Assembly: GCF_036621415.1 (NCBI RefSeq)
Contig: NZ_CP030941.1
Location: forward strand, 3,656,001-3,720,000
Source of the DNA: Nitratireductor thuwali
GTDB lineage: Bacteria > Pseudomonadota > Alphaproteobacteria > Rhizobiales > Rhizobiaceae
DNA: 64,000 bases
Direction: 5' to 3'
Position 1 is the first letter of the stretch. Each line of letters starts with the position of its first letter. A program made the translations under genes and the position numbers. The notes beneath the pieces are model-generated. The model saw only the letters and a program-made list of their open reading frames with translations, ran no database searches and had not been told where the DNA came from. This document shows, in pieces, positions 54,041 through 64,000 of the stretch.

Positions 54041-54098
54041 AGCCGTAATCGCAGGAGAGCCATCCGTAAGGCCTTGTTAAGCCTAGCGTTTAAGTCGA

Positions 54099-54106
54099 AT
54101 TTTAGG
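54099..54106 (+). promoter_or_regulatory. ATTTTAGG motif upstream of ldtR (candidate LdtR operator)
   Basis: ATTTTAGG occurs here, 72 bases before ldtR, and again at 54786-54793 before ldtP. Sharing of an 8-base word by the promoters of a regulator and its known target is suggestive of an operator, but the word is AT-rich and chance is not excluded. Confidence 0.3.
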
Positions 54107-54177
54107 TGCATTCGATAGGGTCGCGACCAAGGTGAAAAAAACAAAACTCACCGGCGTCAAAACGAAAGGCATCTACC

Positions 54178-54693
54178 ATGATCAACTCGCGACCCGCGAA
54201 AGAACCGCTGTCTGGAAGTGAAGAACGTGAAGACGCGCTTCGTTCCCTCTACCTCGAATCGCTCCAACTCGTCGAGAAGCTGCACCGCCGCCTGCTCGAC
54301 GTGATCAAGGACGAATTCGAGCGCCAGGGGCGCAGCGACATCAACGCCATTCAGGCCTTGCTTCTGTTCAACATCGGCAGCGCCGAGCTGACGGCAGGCG
54401 AGCTTCGCTCGCGCGGCTATTATCTCGGCTCCAACGTGTCGTACAACCTGAAGAAGCTCGTCGACATGGGCTTCATCCACCATCAGCGCTCGCGCGTCGA
54501 CCGCCGGTCGGTTCGCGTCAGCCTGACACCCAAGGGGCAGGAAATCGCCAAGGTGGTTTCCAAGCTCTATGATCGTCACACCGGTTCGATCGAACAGGTC
54601 GGCGGCATCAATGCGGACGAGTTCCGCCAGATGAACCGCGCCCTCCAGCGGCTCGACCGCTTCTGGAACGACACGATCGCCTACCGCATGTGA
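54178..54693 (+). CDS. ldtR: MarR-family regulator LdtR
   Basis: A 171-residue winged-helix protein: LLLFNIGSAELTAGELRSRGYYLGSNVSYNLKKLVDMGFI is the DNA-binding domain and RSRVDRRSVRVSLTPKGQEIAKVV the wing, with a helical dimer region at the N-terminus. LdtR of Liberibacter and Sinorhizobium controls the L,D-transpeptidase gene ldtP and stress tolerance. Here the same two genes are adjacent, which supports the name. The strong terminator after it shows that ldtP has its own promoter. Confidence 0.92.
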   Translation: MINSRPAKEPLSGSEEREDALRSLYLESLQLVEKLHRRLLDVIKDEFERQGRSDINAIQALLLFNIGSAELTAGELRSRGYYLGSNVSYNLKKLVDMGFIHHQRSRVDRRSVRVSLTPKGQEIAKVVSKLYDRHTGSIEQVGGINADEFRQMNRALQRLDRFWNDTIAYRM

Positions 54694-54750
54694 CCACTGC
54701 CATTTGACGGCCGGGGGCAACCTGGTCATAGCGGGGCCGCGATTTTGGCT

Positions 54751-54784
54751 CGGCCAGCGTCCGTTTCGGGCGCTGGCCGTTTTG
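54751..54784 (+). terminator. Rho-independent terminator after ldtR
   Basis: CGGCCAGCG and CGCTGGCCG form a perfect 9-bp stem around TCCGTTTCGGG, followed by TTTTG. It lies in the 313-base gap 54694-55006, the rest of which holds the ldtP promoter region. Confidence 0.85.
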
Positions 54785-54785
54785 C

Positions 54786-54793
54786 ATTTTAGG
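54786..54793 (+). promoter_or_regulatory. ATTTTAGG motif upstream of ldtP (candidate LdtR operator)
   Basis: Second copy of the word found before ldtR (54099-54106), here about 220 bases before the ldtP start and directly behind the ldtR terminator. Confidence 0.3.
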
Positions 54794-55006
54794 CTAAGTT
54801 CAGTTTTGCGCGCATAACTGTCACGTTAAGAACATAATCCGGTGGAACTGAGAAGCGGTATTCCGCCGAAAACAAGCGTTCCAGGCTGGCTGGACGCCGA
54901 TGGGCGATTTGCCTGGCGCGCTGGCTGTTGGGTGTTTGTTAACGCTGTTGCCGCAGGATTTCACATGCCCGACGGTTCGGCCGTCGAAGGATTTGAAGGT
55001 TCTCAG

Positions 55007-56266
55007 ATGATGAAGACAAGCCGCCGTATGTTCATTCGCGGTGCGGGCGCGGCAGGTGCCTTGACGTTCGCCGGTTCTGCGAAGGCGCAGAACGCGCTCG
55101 ACGCCATCTTCAATTCCCCGCGCCGCGGCGCCTGGAACGACCAGTTCGACGCTCAGTCCTCGGCGAGCGGCGGGTCCGTCAATTCCAACCAGCCGATTCT
55201 CAGCCCAGCGACCGTGGGCTATGTCGAGCGGGCCATTGGCGATTATTCCGCCATTGTCGCGGCGGGCGGCTGGCCGGTGGTCCCGGCGAACAAGAAGCTG
55301 CAACTCGGCGTCATCGATCCCGACGTTGAGGTTTTACGCCGCCGTCTGATGATCTCGGGCGACCTATCGCAGCGCGCCGGCATGTCGCCGGCCTTCGATT
55401 CCTATGTAGATTCCGCGCTCAAGCGCTTCCAGACACGCCACGGCCTGCCGGCCGACGGCGTGACCGGACGCTACACCTATTCGGCGCTCAACGTATCGGC
55501 GCCCATCCGCCTCGGCCAGCTCGAGACCAACCTGGTCCGCCTGCGGGCCATGATGGGCGATCTTGGGCAGCGTTTCGTCACCGTAAACATTCCCGCGGCC
55601 GAGATCGAAGCGGTCGAGAACGGCCGCGTCGTGCTGCGTCATACCGCCGTCGTGGGCAAGATCGACCGGCAGACGCCGGTTCTCAACTCGCGCATCCACG
55701 AGATCATTCTCAATCCCTATTGGAACGCGCCCGTCTCGATCGTCCGCAAGGACATCATCCCCTATGTGCGCGAGAATCCGAATTACCTTGCCGAGAACAA
55801 TATCCGCATCATCGGCCCCGATGGCACCGAGATCGACCCGCTGATGGTCGACTGGTCGACCGACGAGGCCGCGAACTATCGTTTCAGGCAGGATCCCGGC
55901 AAGATCAACGCCATGGCCTCGGTGAAGATCAACTTCCCGAACCCCCATGCGGTCTACATGCACGACACGCCGCAGCAGCAGCTCTTCCGCGATCAGGAGC
56001 GTTTCCATTCTTCCGGCTGCGTGCGCGTGCAGAATGTGCGCGACCTCGTCACCTGGCTCCTGCGCGACACGCCGGGCTGGGACCGGCGCACCATCGAGAC
56101 CTCGATCAAGACCGAGGAAGACAAGCGCATTCCGGTGGCAGATCCGGTTCCGGTCTACTTCACCTATATCTCGGCCTGGTCGACGGGCGATGGCGTCGTG
56201 CACTTCCGCGACGACATCTACGGCCGCGACGGCGTCGAAGAGCTTCAGATTTCGACCGCCCTTTAG
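55007..56266 (+). CDS. ldtP: L,D-transpeptidase LdtP
   Basis: A 419-residue YkuD-type enzyme that makes or remodels 3-3 peptidoglycan cross-links. It begins MMKTSRRMFIRGAGAAGALTFAG, a signal that carries a twin-arginine-like SRRMFIR and ends near AKAQ. A PG-binding domain follows (SALKRFQTRHGLPADGVTGRYT in part), then the YkuD catalytic domain with MHDTP and the nucleophile Cys in FHSSGCVRVQN. The frame is open back to 54842, but ATG at 55007 has GAAGG upstream and begins the signal. It is next to its probable regulator ldtR. Confidence 0.93.
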   Translation: MMKTSRRMFIRGAGAAGALTFAGSAKAQNALDAIFNSPRRGAWNDQFDAQSSASGGSVNSNQPILSPATVGYVERAIGDYSAIVAAGGWPVVPANKKLQLGVIDPDVEVLRRRLMISGDLSQRAGMSPAFDSYVDSALKRFQTRHGLPADGVTGRYTYSALNVSAPIRLGQLETNLVRLRAMMGDLGQRFVTVNIPAAEIEAVENGRVVLRHTAVVGKIDRQTPVLNSRIHEIILNPYWNAPVSIVRKDIIPYVRENPNYLAENNIRIIGPDGTEIDPLMVDWSTDEAANYRFRQDPGKINAMASVKINFPNPHAVYMHDTPQQQLFRDQERFHSSGCVRVQNVRDLVTWLLRDTPGWDRRTIETSIKTEEDKRIPVADPVPVYFTYISAWSTGDGVVHFRDDIYGRDGVEELQISTAL

Positions 56267-56292
56267 AGACCGCGGACGACAGCTGATACGGG

Positions 56293-56317
56293 GCCGCCTT
56301 TCGGGGCGGCTTCTTTT
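56293..56317 (+). terminator. Rho-independent terminator after ldtP
   Basis: GCCGCC-TTTCGG-GGCGGC followed by TTCTTTT, 27 bases after the ldtP stop. Confidence 0.85.
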
Positions 56318-56450
56318 ATCGGCGCGCAAGGCTCGATCCAATTGCCGCAGCCCCGGAAAAAGTATGTTCCGGTGATGGTGAGGCGTGGCGAAAAGTGCTA
56401 ATGGCGCGCGGGTTCCGCACATCTTCTGAGCCAGTAGGGGTGACACTGCC

Positions 56451-57764
56451 ATGGCACAAGCGTCCGCAGCATCGGTAGAAACCGAAGCCTTTTTCTCAAG
56501 GCCGCTCGAGGAAGCCGACATCGATATCTTCAACGCGATTCGCAGCGAGCTCGGGCGCCAGCGCCACGAGATCGAACTGATCGCCTCGGAGAATATCGTT
56601 TCCCGTGCCGTCCTCGAAGCTCAAGGCACGGTGCTGACGAACAAATATGCCGAAGGCTATCCCGGCAAACGCTACTATGGCGGCTGCGAATTCGTGGACA
56701 TCGTCGAGGAATTGGCCATCGGGCGTGCCAAGCAGCTCTTCGGCTGCCAGTTCGCCAATGTGCAGCCGAATTCCGGGAGCCAAATGAACCAGGCCGTGTT
56801 CCTGGCGCTTTTGCAGCCGGGCGACACCTTCATGGGCCTCGACCTGAACTCCGGCGGGCACCTGACCCATGGCTCGCCCGTCAACATGTCCGGCAAGTGG
56901 TTCAACGTCGTCTCCTACGGGGTGCGCGAGGACGACCATCTCATCGACATGGACGAGGTGGAGCGGCTTGCGCATGAGAAGAAGCCGAAACTGATCCTGG
57001 CCGGCGGCACGGCCTATTCGCGCATCTGGGACTGGAAGCGTTTCCGCGAGATCGCCGACGCCGTCGGCGCTTATCTGATGGTCGATATGGCCCATATCGC
57101 GGGCCTCGTTGCCGGCGGCGCGCATCCCTCGCCGCTGCCGCACGCCCACGTCGTCACCACCACCACGCACAAATCCCTGCGCGGCCCGCGCGGCGGCATG
57201 ATCCTCACCAATGACGAGGCGATGGCCAAGAAGATGAATTCGGCTGTCTTCCCCGGTCTCCAGGGCGGACCGCTGATGCACGTCATCGCCGCCAAGGCCG
57301 TTGCGCTCGGCGAGGCGCTGCAGCCCGATTTCAAGGAGTACGCCCATCAGGTGGTCGCCAATGCGCGGGCTCTGGCGGCAAGCCTCAAGGAAACCGGACT
57401 GAACATCGTTTCGGATGGCACCGACAATCACCTCATGCTGGTGGACCTGCGGCCCAAGAACGCAACCGGAAAACGCGCCGAGGCGGCCCTTGGGCGCGCC
57501 AACATCACCTGCAACAAGAACGGCATTCCCTTCGACCCGGAAAAACCCTTCGTGACCTCCGGTATCCGGCTGGGCACGCCGGCCGGCACGACGCGCGGTT
57601 TCGGCGTGGCCGAATTCGGACAGATCGGCCAGCTGATCGCCGAAGTGCTGGACGGTCTCAAGGCCGCGAATTCCGACGAGGGAAACCTGTCGGTCGAAGC
57701 CGCGGTCAAGGAGAAGGTGATCGCGCTGACGGACCGGTTCCCACTCTACCCCTATCTGGGATAG
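56451..57764 (+). CDS. glyA: Serine hydroxymethyltransferase
   Basis: A 437-residue PLP enzyme that interconverts serine and glycine and supplies one-carbon units. Blocks are [74 protein letters not shown] (in part), [13 protein letters not shown] and the cofactor Lys in [16 protein letters not shown]. Full length. It heads the conserved glyA-nrdR-ribD-ribE-ribH-nusB order of rhizobia. Confidence 0.97.
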   Translation: MAQASAASVETEAFFSRPLEEADIDIFNAIRSELGRQRHEIELIASENIVSRAVLEAQGTVLTNKYAEGYPGKRYYGGCEFVDIVEELAIGRAKQLFGCQFANVQPNSGSQMNQAVFLALLQPGDTFMGLDLNSGGHLTHGSPVNMSGKWFNVVSYGVREDDHLIDMDEVERLAHEKKPKLILAGGTAYSRIWDWKRFREIADAVGAYLMVDMAHIAGLVAGGAHPSPLPHAHVVTTTTHKSLRGPRGGMILTNDEAMAKKMNSAVFPGLQGGPLMHVIAAKAVALGEALQPDFKEYAHQVVANARALAASLKETGLNIVSDGTDNHLMLVDLRPKNATGKRAEAALGRANITCNKNGIPFDPEKPFVTSGIRLGTPAGTTRGFGVAEFGQIGQLIAEVLDGLKAANSDEGNLSVEAAVKEKVIALTDRFPLYPYLG

Positions 57765-57828
57765 GCAGGTGGCGAACCGGCGGCGCACCCGGGCGCAAGC
57801 AGATTCGTACCACGAGTGAAAGGCTGAG

Positions 57829-58293
57829 ATGCGCTGTCCCTATTGCCAGTCCGAAGATACGCAGGTGAAGGATTCGCGCCCCGCCGAAGATGGCGTCGCC
57901 ATCCGCCGCCGGCGCGCCTGTCCCGATTGCGGCGGCCGCTTCACAACCTTCGAGCGGGTGCAACTGCGTGATCTCGTGGTGGTAAAGCGTTCCGGGCGGA
58001 AGGTTCCCTTCGACCGGGACAAACTCGCCCGTTCCTTCGACATCGCCCTACGCAAACGCAATGTCGAGCCCGAGCGCATAGAGCGCGCCGTCTCCGGCAT
58101 CGTGCGCCAGCTGGAGAATTCCGGCGAGAGCGAGGTTGCTTCCGACGAGGTGGGCCTTCTGGTCATGGAAGCGCTGAAGTCGCTCGATGATGTGGCCTAT
58201 GTGCGCTACGCCTCGGTGTATCGCAACTTCCGCGAGGCCAAGGACTTCCAAGACGTGCTTGGCGAACTGACGGTCGAGCCGGACGCGGAATGA
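57829..58293 (+). CDS. nrdR: Transcriptional repressor NrdR
   Basis: A 154-residue protein with the N-terminal zinc ribbon [18 protein letters not shown] and [17 protein letters not shown], followed by an ATP-cone ([18 protein letters not shown] onward). It senses (d)ATP and represses ribonucleotide reductase genes. All four zinc Cys are present. Its stop overlaps the ribD start (ATGA). Confidence 0.97.
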   Translation: MRCPYCQSEDTQVKDSRPAEDGVAIRRRRACPDCGGRFTTFERVQLRDLVVVKRSGRKVPFDRDKLARSFDIALRKRNVEPERIERAVSGIVRQLENSGESEVASDEVGLLVMEALKSLDDVAYVRYASVYRNFREAKDFQDVLGELTVEPDAE

Positions 58294-59402
58294 TGCCGGG
58301 GCGCACTGATGAGGCCGACCGCCGCTTCATGGCAGCCGCCATCCGCTATTCGCGGCGTCATCTGGGCCTGACCGGCACCAATCCCTCCGTTGCGACCTTG
58401 ATCGTCGCCGACGATGGCGGCGGCCCGGCGGTCGTCGGGCGTGGCATTACCAGCCTTGGCGGAAGGCCCCATGCAGAGCCCCAGGCCATCGCCGAGGCCG
58501 GCGAACGGGCGCGTGGCGCAACCGCCTATGTCACGCTCGAGCCCTGCGCCCACCATGGCCGCACGCCGCCTTGCGCCGAGGCCCTGGTGACCGCGGGCAT
58601 AGCGCGTGTCGTCGGCGCGGCGGCCGACCCGGACCACCGGGTAAGCGGCCGCGGCTACGCCATTCTGCGGAAGGCCGGCATCGAGGTCGTGGAAGGCGTG
58701 CTTGCCGACGCTGCCGCAGATCTCATGCGCGGCTACCTCACGCGTTCGGTAAAGAAGCGGCCGCAAGTGATTCTCAAACTGGCCCTTTCAGCCGATGCTA
58801 AGATTGGTCTGGAAGGGGCGGGGCAGGTTCCCATCACCGCTGCCATCGCGCGCAGTCAGGTCCATGCCATGCGCGCCGAGGCGGATGCGATACTGGTCGG
58901 GATAGGCACGGCCCTTGCGGACGACCCGTCGCTGACATGCAGGCTGCCGGGCCTGGAGGCTCGCTCGCCGGTACGCATCGTGATCGACCGGAAAATGCGG
59001 CTGCCGCTCGATTCCGCGCTCGTGCAGACCGCGAGGCAAGTGCCGGTCCTGGTCACCGCCGCGGGCGATATGCAGGAGCGCAGAGGGCCGCTCACCGCCG
59101 CCGGCGTCGGTTTCATCGCGGCCGAAGTGCACGAGGATCACATCGCTCTGCCGGAACTGCTGGAGGATCTGGCCGAGCGCGGTTATGCCACGCTCCTCGT
59201 CGAGGGCGGCGCCTTCACCGCGGAGGCCTTTCTGGCCGAGGAGCTGGTAGACCGCATCGTGCTCTTCACGGGACCGGAGAAAATCGGCCCCCGGGGCATT
59301 GCCGCGCCGGTCGATCCGGACCATATCCCGGCGGGATTCTCGCTCCACCGGCAGGCGGTTTTCGGCGCGGACGGCTACTTCGAATATGTGAGGAACGGCT
59401 GA
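58290..59402 (+). CDS. ribD: Bifunctional riboflavin deaminase/reductase RibD
   Basis: A 370-residue two-domain enzyme of riboflavin synthesis. The N-terminal deaminase has [11 protein letters not shown] and the zinc motif [15 protein letters not shown]. The C-terminal reductase begins about residue 150 with [18 protein letters not shown], followed by [19 protein letters not shown] and [14 protein letters not shown]. It converts the GTP-derived pyrimidine to the amino-ribitylamino form. It overlaps nrdR by 4 bases and ribE by 1. Confidence 0.95.
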   Translation: MMPGRTDEADRRFMAAAIRYSRRHLGLTGTNPSVATLIVADDGGGPAVVGRGITSLGGRPHAEPQAIAEAGERARGATAYVTLEPCAHHGRTPPCAEALVTAGIARVVGAAADPDHRVSGRGYAILRKAGIEVVEGVLADAAADLMRGYLTRSVKKRPQVILKLALSADAKIGLEGAGQVPITAAIARSQVHAMRAEADAILVGIGTALADDPSLTCRLPGLEARSPVRIVIDRKMRLPLDSALVQTARQVPVLVTAAGDMQERRGPLTAAGVGFIAAEVHEDHIALPELLEDLAERGYATLLVEGGAFTAEAFLAEELVDRIVLFTGPEKIGPRGIAAPVDPDHIPAGFSLHRQAVFGADGYFEYVRNG

Positions 59403-60016
59403 TGTTCACCGGCATCGTCACGGATGTGGGAAAGGTCGCCTCGTTGCGCCCCCTGGACCAGGGCGTGCGTCTGCGCATCGAGACGGCCTATGACCCTCTG
59501 ACCATCGATATCGGAGCTTCGATCGCCTGCGCCGGGGTCTGCCTGACCGTGGTGGCGCTGCCGGGCCAGGGTTCCAACGAGCGCTGGTTCGAGGTTGAGG
59601 CCTGGGAAGAAGCGCTTCGGCTGACGACAGCCTCCCAGTGGAACGAAGGGACGCGGCTCAATCTGGAGCGCGCGCTGAAGGTCGGCGACGAGCTGGGAGG
59701 TCACATCGTCTCCGGCCACGTCGACGGCACCGCACAAATCATCGAACGCAGGCAGGAGGGCGATGCCGTGCGCTTCCGGCTGCGCGCCCCGCACGAGCTT
59801 TCCCGGTTCATCGCGCCGAAGGGCTCGGTCGCTCTTGACGGAACGTCGCTGACGGTAAATCAGGTGTCCGGTGATGAATTCGACGTTCTGCTCATCCAGC
59901 ATTCCCTTTCGGTGACGACGTGGGGCGAGCGCGATGCCGGTGACCGCGTCAATCTCGAAATCGACACCATGGCGCGTTATGCCGCGCGGCTTGCCGAAGC
60001 CGCCAAAGAAGCATAA
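59402..60016 (+). CDS. ribE: Riboflavin synthase alpha subunit
   Basis: A 204-residue lumazine-binding protein with two tandem beta-barrel repeats. Repeat 1 opens [12 protein letters not shown] with IGASIACAGVCLTVV; repeat 2 follows GGHIVSGHVDGTAQI with KGSVALDGTSLTVNQV. It dismutates two 6,7-dimethyl-8-ribityllumazine molecules to riboflavin. It starts on the last base of ribD and is separated from ribH by 77 bases in which I see no FMN riboswitch. Confidence 0.95.
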   Translation: MFTGIVTDVGKVASLRPLDQGVRLRIETAYDPLTIDIGASIACAGVCLTVVALPGQGSNERWFEVEAWEEALRLTTASQWNEGTRLNLERALKVGDELGGHIVSGHVDGTAQIIERRQEGDAVRFRLRAPHELSRFIAPKGSVALDGTSLTVNQVSGDEFDVLLIQHSLSVTTWGERDAGDRVNLEIDTMARYAARLAEAAKEA

Positions 60017-60093
60017 TGCAGCCCTTCCTTGCAGTGTCGTGCGTCCGGCGGGACGTACAATCATGATGTGCTAGCGGCGGGCCGAGGTTACGA

Positions 60094-60564
60094 ATGGCGA
60101 AAGATGCAGGACTGCGCCTCCTTATTGTCGAGGCGCGCTTTTACGACCACTTGTCCGATGGTCTTCTGGAAGGCGCAAAGGCCGGGCTCGAGCAGGCCGG
60201 CGCTGCGTACGACGTGATAACCGTTCCCGGCGCGCTGGAGATCCCTGGCGTGGTCGCCATGGCGGAGCAGGCCGCCGCCAGGGGCGCAAGCCGTTATGAC
60301 GGCTATGTGGCGCTCGGCTGCGTGATTCGCGGCGAGACCTACCATTTCGATATCGTCGCCAACGAATCGAGCCGTGGCCTGACCGATCTGGCCGTGCGCC
60401 ACGGTCTTGCCATCGGAAACGGCATCCTCACCGTCGAGAACGAGGCCCAGGCGCTCGCCCGCATCGAAAGCAGCGAAGGCTCGGGCGAGGGGGCCGGCAA
60501 AGGTCGGTTCGCCGCCGAGGCCGCGCTACGCATGATAGAAATCAGAGAAAAACTTGGAGCCTGA
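60094..60564 (+). CDS. ribH: 6,7-dimethyl-8-ribityllumazine synthase
   Basis: A 156-residue lumazine synthase: [60 protein letters not shown] (catalytic His) and [16 protein letters not shown] are the family blocks in order. It provides the substrate of RibE. Between residues about 125 and 140 a Gly/Ser/Glu-rich loop is somewhat longer than usual. The nusB start follows after 7 bases. Confidence 0.95.
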   Translation: MAKDAGLRLLIVEARFYDHLSDGLLEGAKAGLEQAGAAYDVITVPGALEIPGVVAMAEQAAARGASRYDGYVALGCVIRGETYHFDIVANESSRGLTDLAVRHGLAIGNGILTVENEAQALARIESSEGSGEGAGKGRFAAEAALRMIEIREKLGA

Positions 60565-60571
60565 CCGGGCA

Positions 60572-61063
60572 ATGCCAGCTGACCCCAACCAGCCTGCCGG
60601 ATTCAAGCCCGCCAACAAGCGCGGTGCAGCACGCCTGGCAGCCGTGCAGGCGCTCTACCAGATGGATATCGGTGGCACCGGTCTGCTCGAGACGACTGCC
60701 GAGTACGAATCCTTCCGCCTCGGCAAGGAGATCGACGGTGCGACCTATCGCGAGGCCGATGCGCAATGGTTCCGTGCCATCCTGTCCGGCGTGGTGGAAG
60801 CCCAGAAGACCATCGATCCGGTCATCCGCCAGTCGCTGACGGAGGATTGGCCGCTGTCGCGTCTCGATTCGACGCTGCGTGCGATCCTGCGCGCCGGCGT
60901 GTACGAATTGATGAAGCGGCTTGACGTGCCTGTCGCCGTCATCGTTTCCGAATATGTGGACATCGCCAAGGCGTTCTATTCGGAGGATGAGCCCAGGCTG
61001 GTCAATGCCGTGTTGGATCGTGTGGCCCGCAGGAGCCGCAACGAGGGGCGCGGAACGTCATGA
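60572..61063 (+). CDS. nusB: Transcription antitermination factor NusB
   Basis: A 163-residue all-helical protein: [19 protein letters not shown], then [20 protein letters not shown] and [34 protein letters not shown] are the NusB core. It binds boxA RNA with NusE during rRNA transcription. ATG at 60572 (MPADPNQP) is used rather than an in-frame codon overlapping ribH. It overlaps the MFS gene by 4 bases. Confidence 0.95.
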   Translation: MPADPNQPAGFKPANKRGAARLAAVQALYQMDIGGTGLLETTAEYESFRLGKEIDGATYREADAQWFRAILSGVVEAQKTIDPVIRQSLTEDWPLSRLDSTLRAILRAGVYELMKRLDVPVAVIVSEYVDIAKAFYSEDEPRLVNAVLDRVARRSRNEGRGTS

Positions 61064-62265
61064 CGACGAGCCTCCACCGTGAAGCGCGCCGCACGGCTTT
61101 CATCCTGGCCTGCGCGCAAGCGATCGTGGGGGCGGGCACGCCGATCACCATTTCCATGGGCGGGCTGGCCGGATCCTACCTGCTTGCCGCCGACAAGTCG
61201 CTCGCCACGGCCCCGATCACCGGTTTCAACATAGGCGTCGCCCTGGCCGCGCTGCCAGCCGCTGCGCTCATGCGCGCCGTCGGCCGCCGCAACGGCCTGA
61301 TGGCAGGCGCGCTTGCCACGTCGCTTGGAGGCGGCCTCGCCGCCTTCGCACTGTTTCAAGCCGATTTCTGGCTGTTCGCTCTCGGCCTCCTGCTGATCGG
61401 CAGCGGCAACGCTTTCCTGCAGCAGTACCGCTTTGCCGCCGTCGACAACGCGCCGGCCGACTTCAAGCCCAAGGCCATTTCCTGGGTCCTGGGCGGCGGC
61501 GTGTTCGCAGCCATCATCGGCCCGCAGCTTGCCATCTTCACCCGGGAAATGTTCGATCCGGTCATGTTTGCCGGCGCTTTCATGTCGGTGATCGGCCTCG
61601 GCATCGCCGGTGCGTTCATCCTTTCCTTCCTGCGGCTTCCCAAGGACGCACCGTCCGCGTCCCTCGACGATCATCTGCCTGCCCGTCCGCTCGGCCAAAT
61701 CCTGCGCCAGCCACGCTTCGTGGTCGCGCTGTTGTGCGGTGTCGGCACTTTCGCGCTGATGAGTTTCGTCATGACCGGCGCGCCGCTCGCCATGGTGGGC
61801 TGCGGCTTCTCGCCCGACGAGGCCACGCTGGGCATCTCGTGGCACGTCGTCGCCATGTTCGCGCCCAGCTTCGTCACGGGCAGCCTGATCGCCCGCTTCG
61901 GCAAGGAACGCATCATCGCCGCCGGCCTGCTGCTGCTGGTCGGCTGTGCCGTCGTCGCGCTGTCGGGCATCGCCCTTTGGCAGTTCTGGTTTGCCCTGAT
62001 CCTTCTGGGCGTCGGCTGGAACTTCGGCTTCATCGGCGCAACGGCGATGGTCGCCGACTGCTACCGCAGTTCGGAGCGCAACAAGGTGCAGGGCGTGCAC
62101 GATTTCCTGCTCTTCTCCTCCGTTGCCTTCTCCTCCCTCATGTCGGGCCGCGTCTACAACGCATTCGGCTGGGAGATGCTCAATTGGGTCGTCTTCCCTG
62201 TCGTGGCCGTATGCCTCGTCGCGCTGACGCTGCTTGCCCTGCGCGGCCGGCTGAGAACCGCCTGA
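61060..62265 (+). CDS. MFS transporter
   Basis: A 401-residue membrane protein with twelve predicted helices and MFS hallmarks: loop 2-3 [24 protein letters not shown] and, in the second half, [21 protein letters not shown]. The two six-helix halves are joined by a cytoplasmic loop near [23 protein letters not shown]. The substrate is unknown. It takes the position after nusB where many rhizobia have thiL, and overlaps nusB by 4 bases, so it shares the operon. Confidence 0.9.
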   Translation: MTTSLHREARRTAFILACAQAIVGAGTPITISMGGLAGSYLLAADKSLATAPITGFNIGVALAALPAAALMRAVGRRNGLMAGALATSLGGGLAAFALFQADFWLFALGLLLIGSGNAFLQQYRFAAVDNAPADFKPKAISWVLGGGVFAAIIGPQLAIFTREMFDPVMFAGAFMSVIGLGIAGAFILSFLRLPKDAPSASLDDHLPARPLGQILRQPRFVVALLCGVGTFALMSFVMTGAPLAMVGCGFSPDEATLGISWHVVAMFAPSFVTGSLIARFGKERIIAAGLLLLVGCAVVALSGIALWQFWFALILLGVGWNFGFIGATAMVADCYRSSERNKVQGVHDFLLFSSVAFSSLMSGRVYNAFGWEMLNWVVFPVVAVCLVALTLLALRGRLRTA

Positions 62266-62416
62266 GCGAAAGCGGGGCAAAACGCCGCAGCAAACCTTGA
62301 CGATCTGCAGCGACTTGGCAAAAGTCCCGGTCGGGGCGCGGCTTCTTCTTCATCGCGCACTGTTCTCAAGGCCCGGGGGGAGGTCCAGCGGGCCGAAAAT
62401 CAAGGGATATTTGGCA

Positions 62417-64000
62417 ATGACCATGCTTTACGTCGTCATCGCCTGCGGCCTGCTTTCTGTGCTCTACGCCGTTTGGGCGACACAATCGGTCCTTGCGGCC
62501 GATCAGGGCAGTGAGCGGATGCGGGAGATCGCGGGCGCCATTCGGGAAGGCGCGCAAGCCTATCTGACACGCCAATACACTACTGTTGCCTTTGTTGGCG
62601 CCATCGTCTTCGTGATCGCCTGGTGGCTTTTGACCGCGGCCGCGGCCGTAGGCTTTCTTGTCGGCGCGGTACTGTCGGCAGCGGCCGGCTTCATCGGCAT
62701 GCATGTTTCGGTCCGCGCCAATGTGCGGACCGCGCAGGCCGCCTCGAACAGCCTGGCGGCCGGCCTCGATATCGCCTTCAAGTCCGGCGCCATCACCGGC
62801 CTGCTCGTGGCTGGGCTAGCGCTTCTGGGCGTGTCGGTCTATTTCGCGATCCTCACAGGCCCCATGGGCCTCGACCCGACCGAACGCACAGTGATCGACG
62901 CGCTGGTGGCGCTCGGCTTCGGCGCATCGCTGATTTCGATCTTCGCCCGTCTGGGCGGCGGCATCTTCACCAAGGGCGCGGATGTCGGCGGCGATCTGGT
63001 CGGCAAGGTCGAAGCAGGTATTCCCGAGGACGACCCGCGCAATCCGGCGACCATTGCCGACAATGTCGGCGACAATGTCGGCGACTGCGCGGGCATGGCG
63101 GCGGATCTGTTCGAGACCTACGTCGTCACCGTGGTCGCGACCATGGTGCTCGCATCCATCTTCTTCACCGGCGCCACGGCGGTCACGCTCATGCTTTTCC
63201 CGCTGGTGATCGGCGGCGCCTGCGTGGTGACCTCGATCATCGGCACCTTCTTCGTCAAGCTCGGCTCCAACAATTCCATCATGGGCGCTCTCTACAAGGG
63301 CTTCGTGGCCACGGCGCTTCTGTCGGTGGTTGCGCTGGCGCTCATTGTCTGGCTCTGGCTCGGCGGCTCGTCCGAGTTCACCGCCAGCAACGGAGGGACC
63401 TTCACCGGCCTTGATCTGTTCTATTGCGGCCTCGTCGGCCTTGCGGTCACCGGGCTCATCATCTGGATCACGGAATACTACACGGGCGTCGGCTTCCGCC
63501 CGGTCCGGTCGATCAGCCAGGCATCCGTTTCCGGACACGGGACGAATGTCATCCAGGGGCTGGCCATCTCGCTGGAGGCGACGGCGTTGCCGGCCATCGT
63601 CATCATTGCCGGCATCATCGTCAGCTTCAACCTCGCAGGCCTGTTCGGCATCGCCATCGCGGTGACCACCATGCTGGCGCTGGCGGGCATGGTCGTGGCG
63701 CTCGATGCCTTCGGCCCGGTCACCGACAATGCCGGCGGTATCGCAGAGATGGCGGACCTGCCGGCCGAAGTGCGCCAGACCACGGACGCGCTCGACGCGG
63801 TGGGCAATACCACGAAAGCCGTGACCAAGGGCTATGCCATCGGCTCGGCCGGGCTGGGCGCTCTGGTGCTCTTCGCCGCTTATACGGAGGACCTGAGGTA
63901 TTTCGCGGCCAACGCGGCGCCCGGCTCCTTCTTCGAAGGTGTCAGCGTCGATTTCTCGCTATCCAATCCTTACGTGGTCGTCGGCCTGCTGTTCGGCGGT
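62417..64000 (+). CDS. hppA: Membrane proton-pumping pyrophosphatase, K+-independent type (3' end beyond window)
   Basis: The frame stays open to the window end: 528 codons of an expected roughly 700. It starts at ATG after AAGGGA. The catalytic region is [40 protein letters not shown] (pieces of the conserved D-rich substrate loops). Later [14 protein letters not shown] and [19 protein letters not shown] follow. The Lys in GNTTKA is characteristic of K+-independent proton pumps; K+-dependent ones have Ala there. It couples pyrophosphate hydrolysis to proton export across the inner membrane. Confidence 0.95.
   Translation, partial: MTMLYVVIACGLLSVLYAVWATQSVLAADQGSERMREIAGAIREGAQAYLTRQYTTVAFVGAIVFVIAWWLLTAAAAVGFLVGAVLSAAAGFIGMHVSVRANVRTAQAASNSLAAGLDIAFKSGAITGLLVAGLALLGVSVYFAILTGPMGLDPTERTVIDALVALGFGASLISIFARLGGGIFTKGADVGGDLVGKVEAGIPEDDPRNPATIADNVGDNVGDCAGMAADLFETYVVTVVATMVLASIFFTGATAVTLMLFPLVIGGACVVTSIIGTFFVKLGSNNSIMGALYKGFVATALLSVVALALIVWLWLGGSSEFTASNGGTFTGLDLFYCGLVGLAVTGLIIWITEYYTGVGFRPVRSISQASVSGHGTNVIQGLAISLEATALPAIVIIAGIIVSFNLAGLFGIAIAVTTMLALAGMVVALDAFGPVTDNAGGIAEMADLPAEVRQTTDALDAVGNTTKAVTKGYAIGSAGLGALVLFAAYTEDLRYFAANAAPGSFFEGVSVDFSLSNPYVVVGLLFGG

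Noticed and set aside
60017..60093. FMN riboswitch before ribH
   Set aside because: Only 77 bases separate ribE and ribH and none of the conserved RFN-element blocks is present.
1..64000. CRISPR arrays
   Set aside because: No series of regularly spaced identical repeats with unique spacers is seen; the only short direct repeats are att copies and a two-copy 16-bp repeat.

Overview
The window looks like a chromosomal segment of an alphaproteobacterium of the order Hyphomicrobiales (Rhizobiales), most likely close to Mesorhizobium/Chelativorans-type Phyllobacteriaceae. The evidence is the strongly GC-biased third codon positions of the core genes, rhizobial-style gene neighbourhoods (murA-DUF2948-hisD-UPF0262-phosphatase-infA-maf-yacG; metC next to aapJQMP; ldtR-ldtP; glyA-nrdR-ribD-ribE-ribH-nusB) and short intergenic repeats typical of this order. 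No plasmid or replication-origin functions are seen. Most of the window is housekeeping DNA.

Layout. 1-9.6 kb: xseA and a LysR regulator, a DUF1127 protein, then a long minus-strand housekeeping run from murA to yacG. 9.7-21.4 kb: an accessory island inserted in the 3' part of a tRNA-Thr(GGT) gene. It has a tyrosine integrase beside the intact tRNA and a perfect 62-bp copy of the tRNA 3' end at the far edge. Its cargo is a decayed lipoprotein-like gene, a very divergent protein with the three palm/finger motifs of family A DNA polymerases, a secreted trypsin-like protease, an IS66 remnant, a serine recombinase, and a tightly overlapping four-gene operon: Dam-type adenine methylase, calcineurin-type phosphoesterase, ORC/CDC6-like P-loop ATPase and an unrecognised Rossmann-like protein. 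This operon is the best candidate for an undescribed, probably defence-related, system.

21.4-26 kb: small hypothetical genes, a membrane-anchored regulator-like protein, a diguanylate cyclase and metC. 26-30.4 kb: the general amino acid ABC transporter aapJQMP. 30.4-44.3 kb: an FAD monooxygenase, a zinc-finger protein, polyphosphate metabolism (ppk, ppx), rnd, aspS, a pyroglutamyl peptidase, an exported protein, an alpha/beta hydrolase and parC.

44.5-46.8 kb: a two-gene accessory unit made of an exported hydrolase and an unusual fusion of a periplasmic amino-acid-binding domain with a RidA domain. 47-52.4 kb: an EamA transporter, bpt, an SLC13 permease, an RDD protein and hemB, all on the minus strand. 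52.5-64 kb: a plus-strand run with a 3-hydroxyisobutyryl-CoA hydrolase, DUF6163, the ldtR/ldtP cell-wall pair, glyA-nrdR-ribDEH-nusB, an MFS transporter and the start of a K+-independent proton-pumping pyrophosphatase (hppA), cut by the window end.

All calls come from reading the sequence and its translations; no database search was run. Start codons were moved from the longest open frame where a ribosome-binding site or family length argued for it, and this is stated in the entries.
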